64,000 bases of DNA from contig QNGE01000109.1 of assembly GCA_008508345.1 (NCBI GenBank), positions 62,001-126,000 on the forward strand, read 5' to 3'. Under the pieces are notes generated by a model. The model did not search any database and had not been told where the DNA came from. It saw only the letters and a program-made list of their open reading frames with translations. Position 1 is the first letter of the stretch, and each line of letters opens with the position of its first letter. The position numbers and the translations under genes were made by a program. The DNA comes from Paragonimus westermani. Lineage: Eukaryota > Platyhelminthes > Trematoda > Plagiorchiida > Troglotrematidae. This document shows positions 59,221 to 64,000 of the stretch, one piece after another.

Positions 59221-59436
59221 GAAAAACTGAAAGTGTCGTCCAACGCAACCTACAAGTTTAGAGATGCTATCCAACCAACCATAAGGATTCTCCCTATCGA
59301 TCCACGGAATCAACAGCCCAAGCTGGAGTTCCGGAACATTTCACGCTGGAATCCACCAGCGACATGGCTGAACGTTGGCGTTATATTTCTGACAAGCAGT
59401 GTAGCAGATATACTAAGTTGTAAAAGACCCAAATAA
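59221..59436 (+). CDS. Second exon of the gene segment, probably C-terminal
   Basis: Acceptor gtttgtgcaaaatcgtag opens a phase-0 frame matching the end phase of the previous exon. It encodes EKLKVSSNATYKFRDAIQPT, IRILPIDPRNQQPKLEFR and RWNPPATWLNVGVIFLTSS, and stops at TAA 59434-59436. The mixed, Pro- and aromatic-containing composition resembles a folded beta-rich domain. A donor near the end (CTAAGTT|GTAAAA) is possible. The segment around RWNPPATW has a DNA-level echo at about 59.65 kb (tggaatccacca), suggesting a local duplication. Family unknown. Confidence 0.5.
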   Translation, partial: EKLKVSSNATYKFRDAIQPTIRILPIDPRNQQPKLEFRNISRWNPPATWLNVGVIFLTSSVADILSCKRPK

Positions 59437-61401
59437 CCACGCTGAGCTCCGGCTGGATCTCAATCAACCATAGAAATAGCATTCTAATGCAGGATAAGTA
59501 TTCCACAAATTAAATCCGAAAGCCAATTTGGGAACTCAGGGTCCTCGCAATTAGATCCGGTCCCCCACTTGGCTAGTCACTCCATATGAAGTCCACCAGA
59601 TGCCCATGGGGTTTACCACCTAACCAGCATATTTTACTGAGTTTATGTTGGAATCCACCAAGGACGACGGGGAATTGCGCTGCTAAATTTGAAGGCGTTG
59701 CTGGATTTGACCGAACATATCTGGTTTTTTCCGCTCCAGTAGTTGTGTTACATAAACAATTCAACCAAATGGACCAAAGATTTGTGCGCTACCCAAAAAT
59801 TTCATGAAATACCTGGCCTAATCTCAAACGCAGCAAAACTAGTCTACAGAAAAGCAAACATTAACGACAGGGAAGCAACAAAAGTGATCTGAAGGACTCG
59901 AAAAAGATTCTCATTTATAAAATGCTTTATCGACTGGCAGCTCATTTTTTCTGAAACGACATGACCAGCACGCTTTACAAAACACCGTAGAAAATCCAAT
60001 GTATGCAACACGACTCCCGGGTCTGTTTTTACACAAACACGGTAGTGTAAACACCAACGTTAATGAGGTACACATTTCACTTACTGTGTACATTTGCTGC
60101 ATCCTCAACTCCAACTTCGTAATCTACGCACTATTACGGTTTATAGGAAGTACGACTAATTTTTGGACTATATTGTTATACATTTGCTTTTCGGAAGTTA
60201 TTGTCTGCCAACATGACTTGTCCTTTTTCACAATGCTCACTGGCCAGAAGCCACAAAACTGCAATGCAATAAATATACTAAGAATACTGTTATAAATGTG
60301 TACAGTATACTGTATTACACATAATGGTACCCTTCTATAGTTTATCCACCTTAACCCGGTCTCCCTGAGCCTCATTAGGATGCAAGAAATGCCACCACTC
60401 CCTCACAAACACAAGCGCGGTAAACAAATCTGATGGAAATTTGAACCGATTCCCTTCCAAAATTACTGTCTAGGTTACCATTGCATTTTGCCCGTTGGAT
60501 CTACAATGCTGTATACGTGCGGCAACCTTCATAGAAATTTGGCTGACAGTTGGTTTGTCCCTTCAATGGTGTCACTGACTTAATTTTACAGCAAACAACC
60601 TCATTCTTCGCTCCAATTTCAAACAAGAAAACATGGGTATATCGCAGACATTAGTTGACCCTCATTCTGGTAAACTTTTGTAATCCATAGATACTCCGCA
60701 TGTTAACTTCATGTTAGTCGTGCGGTGCGGCCCGCAATCCCTTCCTCGCAAAGTATCGGTAAACCTCGAAAGAGAATATATGAACTGTGTGTGCTAGCCT
60801 GTTATTCTATCACAGGTAAAGCAACAAACAGATAAACTGCTTTTCCTTCAAGCAATGTATAAGATGCAACGTCAAATGCGCGTCATTCAAAGTTATGGGT
60901 ACGCGGTACTGAAAGTCAAAATAAAACCATTTTCATAGCAATAAAGTGCATTCTGTGTTAATATGCCGTGTACCTCTGACGTCTGATCTAAGTTGCCCTA
61001 CCTCTCTAGAGTCATACATACGCACAAAGTATAGCAGACTTTACCAGTCCTGTCGATAACCTATTCGTTGAAAACAACCGGGTATTAAGATAGCCTCTAC
61101 GCAAACCATTAGGTCCCCTTGATCAAATTCGTCTAAACTGAAAACCTTGTTTTCCAGGTTCGTTATCTCTTCAACCACCTACTATAAACAAACAATCCGA
61201 ACGTTTGTGTACAGTTCCAATGGATAAAATTGAATGGGTAAATGCTAAGACTCAGAAGATCACTACCAAGTGAGAGATACAGTTTGTGTCTCAAAATTTT
61301 CACGGGCACAGCGCTGGTGTTTGGTGTTTGTTTAACTGTGCCTGCTAAATTCTGCGCCCCAATGCATGTGTGTAGGACACACCACTCGCATGCCAGTGCA
61401 G
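59437..61401. other. Non-coding stretch downstream of the exon pair
   Basis: A frame at 59.59-59.81 kb shares the tggaatccacca word with the preceding exon but lacks a clear acceptor. The hydrophobic frame at 60.0-60.3 kb is AT-driven and has no splice support. Confidence 0.35.
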
Positions 61402-61560
61402 GAACTTTTACGTGTGCAAGAATATATTTATATGATACATGCGCAGCACGTTAAATTTAACGAGTTCTCAGCTTTAGATCCCAAGATATACCCATATTGT
61501 TCAAATAAATTCGAAATGTGGCTGAGTAGGTGGTGCAACATACAAGTCAGCCTTTTTTAA
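61402..61560 (+). CDS. Possible exon, product not recognised
   Basis: Acceptor cgcatgccagtgcag precedes a phase-0 frame reading ELLRVQEYIYMIHAQHVKFN, then FSALDPKIYPYCSNKFEMW, ending at TAA 61558-61560. Aromatic-rich mixed composition is more protein-like than its surroundings. No donor is evident and no family is recognised. Confidence 0.32.
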   Translation, partial: ELLRVQEYIYMIHAQHVKFNEFSALDPKIYPYCSNKFEMWLSRWCNIQVSLF

Positions 61561-64000
61561 TCTAAGTGCCCATTACACTCGTAGATCAAGTTTGGGGCAA
61601 CGTGGAGACACCTTGGGACAGCGTTCTTCCGAAATAGGGGTTCCAATAACAGTCCTCTAAGAGAAGACGTCACAAAAAGGCATGAGTTAAAAGCTCCGTA
61701 GGCCGTCCACACGACTTACACAAAAGTAAACTGAAACCGCACCGGCAACACAGCAGCACACTCCGTTACACAATTCTAATTCAGTCCGTGCGCGCCTGCT
61801 GGTTCAGACTGCGTGTTACACTGGTTCAAAGTGCATCGTCCTTGAATCAAATGCAACCAAACAAGTATGAAAATAGCAGAAAAAGAAGGACTGGGTGGAT
61901 TGCGAGAATACGTTTGTCGAAAACATGCAGTCAAGTACACTTTAAGAATACGCTGTTCTGAACAGAACAGAGGTTGATCAAAACTGATTAATATGTCGAC
62001 TTGTTTGTAAGAAGGTGATAATTACAAAACAATTCCTAAACCAAGTTATTCAAATGTATGTAGGCTTCAAACTACGGGAATGAATAAATCACAATTGAGA
62101 GGCAGGATAAAAAGAAGTGGCCGGTGAGAGCCAACGAGACTATGATCCGATGACCACTAGCGCTTACATACGGTTGTTTCTCTATAAACAAGCTATTTTT
62201 CCAGCGAATGGAGATGGTTCTGTTTAGGTTGAACTTCTGTTTTGCTGATTTTTTGGACACATTACTGAGTTGAAAAGCCCTGGCATTGAAAATAAAAACG
62301 TTGTCTTCATCACGTTCACATGCAGCTTCCATCAGTTTGCTTCATAGATAATCATTGGTTACGAGTATCACTGCTGGCGATATTTCACAAGTTACAAAAT
62401 GGAAAATGTCTCATATTCACGAGTCTTTCTTACTAATTTCTTTCTTCTAAAAATATGACGTACTTGTATCTCGGTTATACAAGATCATGCAACAAACTTA
62501 TTATGTATTCCACTGTCCCTACCAATTTGTAGATCCATCATTCTTCTAAACTTGAGTCAAAAACCGCCTCTTGTCGAAGTCACATCCTTCCAGTTAGCAC
62601 AACTCAGTCACACAAGGTCCTGGAACAAAAGTTTCACCCCAGGATGTGGCCATCCTCAAGAAGAGTTTAAGTAGTCCCTTATAAACTGTTGTGGTTATCG
62701 AAGTAACTTTTCCATTCATTGTTTGGTCTGAGTCAATGACAACACTTGCTGGTGGTTGTTTCTCGTAGTTGGCCATTTACCAGAACATATGAGCATAAGC
62801 CACAGTGCATTGCAATCAATCGGGCTATGACCGTAGTATTTTGAAGGAACAATTTTTCAGCTTTCAATTCAACATCGGTATGTATGAAAATACTGGAACA
62901 ATACTTGTAGCTTTCAGACCATATGTAGGCTGATCATGTGATGTTAAAATTAGCAAGAAAATTAAAAAAATAAACGTCACTTCTATAAACTGTGGATGCA
63001 ATTTGGGCATGGTATTCTTTTGTTGCATGTGTTCTTCCATCACACAGAAGTCAGTAAAAACCCTGACTGTCATAATGTTATACGACACGAAGCAAATGAA
63101 GAAAGGTAGGCTACTTAGACTGGTAAGCTGCTGAACAGATTCAGGGCTTATCACGCCTTTCGTAATCGGTTAGACTTCTCACTTAGATCCACTTGATACG
63201 AAGAACTACGATAGGATTTTGTTGTAGCTCACCACTAATATGTGCGCTTTTTAACACGAAGACTTGAACTCCCGTCAACGTACGCATTAGACAAAGGCGT
63301 TGGTAAGCGTATCGTTCATTATAATTCGGGCATGACCCACATACTCCAAGAAAGCGTTTAGCTGCATTCGCTTGCGCGCACTACACTAGTTGGTTTTTAC
63401 GATCACCAAATCTCAAACTGCTCGCAAGTGTCACTGCTGCACATGGCAGCGTCAATTACCATTCAAAGAAGCTCGTTCAATCGATGGAGATAAGCATCAC
63501 TTGAATGAGTTTTGCTTCTGTGCTTGGTCACTGTCCAATCACTGATACTTGACAATATGTTCTAATGAGCCAACCCATAAAGTAGGAAGATTACCGAGTG
63601 ACTGGGGCTAACAAGTCAATGACAAGAGTTTGTCCTTGATACTAAATGTTGTTCCTGACGGTCGTATCGGTCACTTGTGTGCAAGCAATGACTGCGAAAC
63701 GGGAATAACGGTCGCTACTTGGGGTAACTTTCTTGAACTTATTACGTAACAGCTCATGCAGGTCGATTAAGGTTGATAAACACCCGTCTGTCTTCACTCA
63801 GACTTCCGCAGACAACCGCATTGCCATCCAGATAGACAGAATTAGCCGCTACGGCTAGGCTTACGCACATGCCTCTGCCACATCTCAACCACTACAGCTA
63901 AAATGGACTTATGTGGGAGCAGATTCAATAAATTCAGATTACTCGCAAAAACCGTTCCACAATTCCCAGCTTTCCTACCGATTGAGTTGTTGACATATAC
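61561..64000. other. Terminal non-coding stretch
   Basis: Minus-strand ATG frames starting at 62332 and 62776 were considered but lack convincing splice or domain evidence. A tRNA B-box-like word lies near 63272-63280 (minus-strand GTTCAAGTC), without a matching A box. Confidence 0.35.

Noticed and set aside
60000..60295. 98-residue hydrophobic plus-strand frame
   Set aside because: Its hydrophobicity follows from T-rich DNA, and no splice signals or family motifs support it.
62072..62332. 86-residue minus-strand frame, and the 60-residue frame at 62594-62776
   Set aside because: ATG starts are present but no splice signals, motifs or downstream exons could be tied to them.
63240..63310. 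Possible tRNA-like sequence with a B-box word
   Set aside because: No acceptable A box, D arm or acceptor stem could be found.

Overview
This 64 kb window looks like animal nuclear DNA. It is AT-rich, roughly 60% by eye. It has no long open frames, operons or bacterial start signals, and its coding sequence lies in short segments bounded by GT/AG splice signals. Three features point to a flatworm, most likely a fluke (inference, not proven): a very short intron (36 nt at 14.85 kb), tRNA-headed SINEs that carry a hammerhead ribozyme like the schistosome Sm-alpha family, and many decayed Penelope-like and R2-like retroelements. No protein here could be assigned to a named gene, so no gene symbols are given.

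Genes. The window is mostly intron, intergenic DNA and old repeats. The best exon chains are a plus-strand chain at 13562-13741, 14798-14844 and 14881-15071 with compatible phases, and a plus-strand pair at 58847-59044 and 59221-59436. Good single exons are 27822-27901 (+), 31732-31959 (+), 35224-35488 (-) and 48795-49068 (-); the last encodes a membrane span. Weaker exon candidates are at 10.3, 18.6, 20.6, 24.3, 29.9, 36.5, 40.0, 55.9, 56.5 and 61.4 kb. Exons were called from open frame plus splice signals, not from homology.

Mobile DNA carries the strongest protein-level evidence. (1) A decayed R2-clade non-LTR retrotransposon lies at about 50.6-53.9 kb. It has an N-terminal zinc-finger remnant, a reverse transcriptase, a thumb region, a restriction-like endonuclease and the R2-type C-terminus. 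(2) There are four Penelope-like element (PLE) remnants, at 12.6-13.2, 21.3-22.4, 39.45-39.86 and 46.1-46.4 kb. The first has an inverted partial copy of its own 3' end and contains an intact-core minimal hammerhead ribozyme. (3) Hammerhead-bearing SINE copies lie at 11.8-12.1, 28.49-28.63, 45.7-46.06, 46.47-46.56 and 57.39-57.86 kb; the copies at 28.6 and 57.5 kb keep an intact ribozyme core. (4) A mariner/IS630-superfamily transposase remnant lies at 47.9-48.4 kb. (5) Two other tRNA-like (SINE-head) sequences lie at 28.3 and 45.3 kb.

The most interesting signal is two unrelated retroelement families (PLE and tRNA-SINE) in one window, each carrying a type I hammerhead with a minimal helix III. 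In both families intact and inactivated ribozyme copies can be compared directly. No rRNA, CRISPR array or convincing functional tRNA gene was seen.
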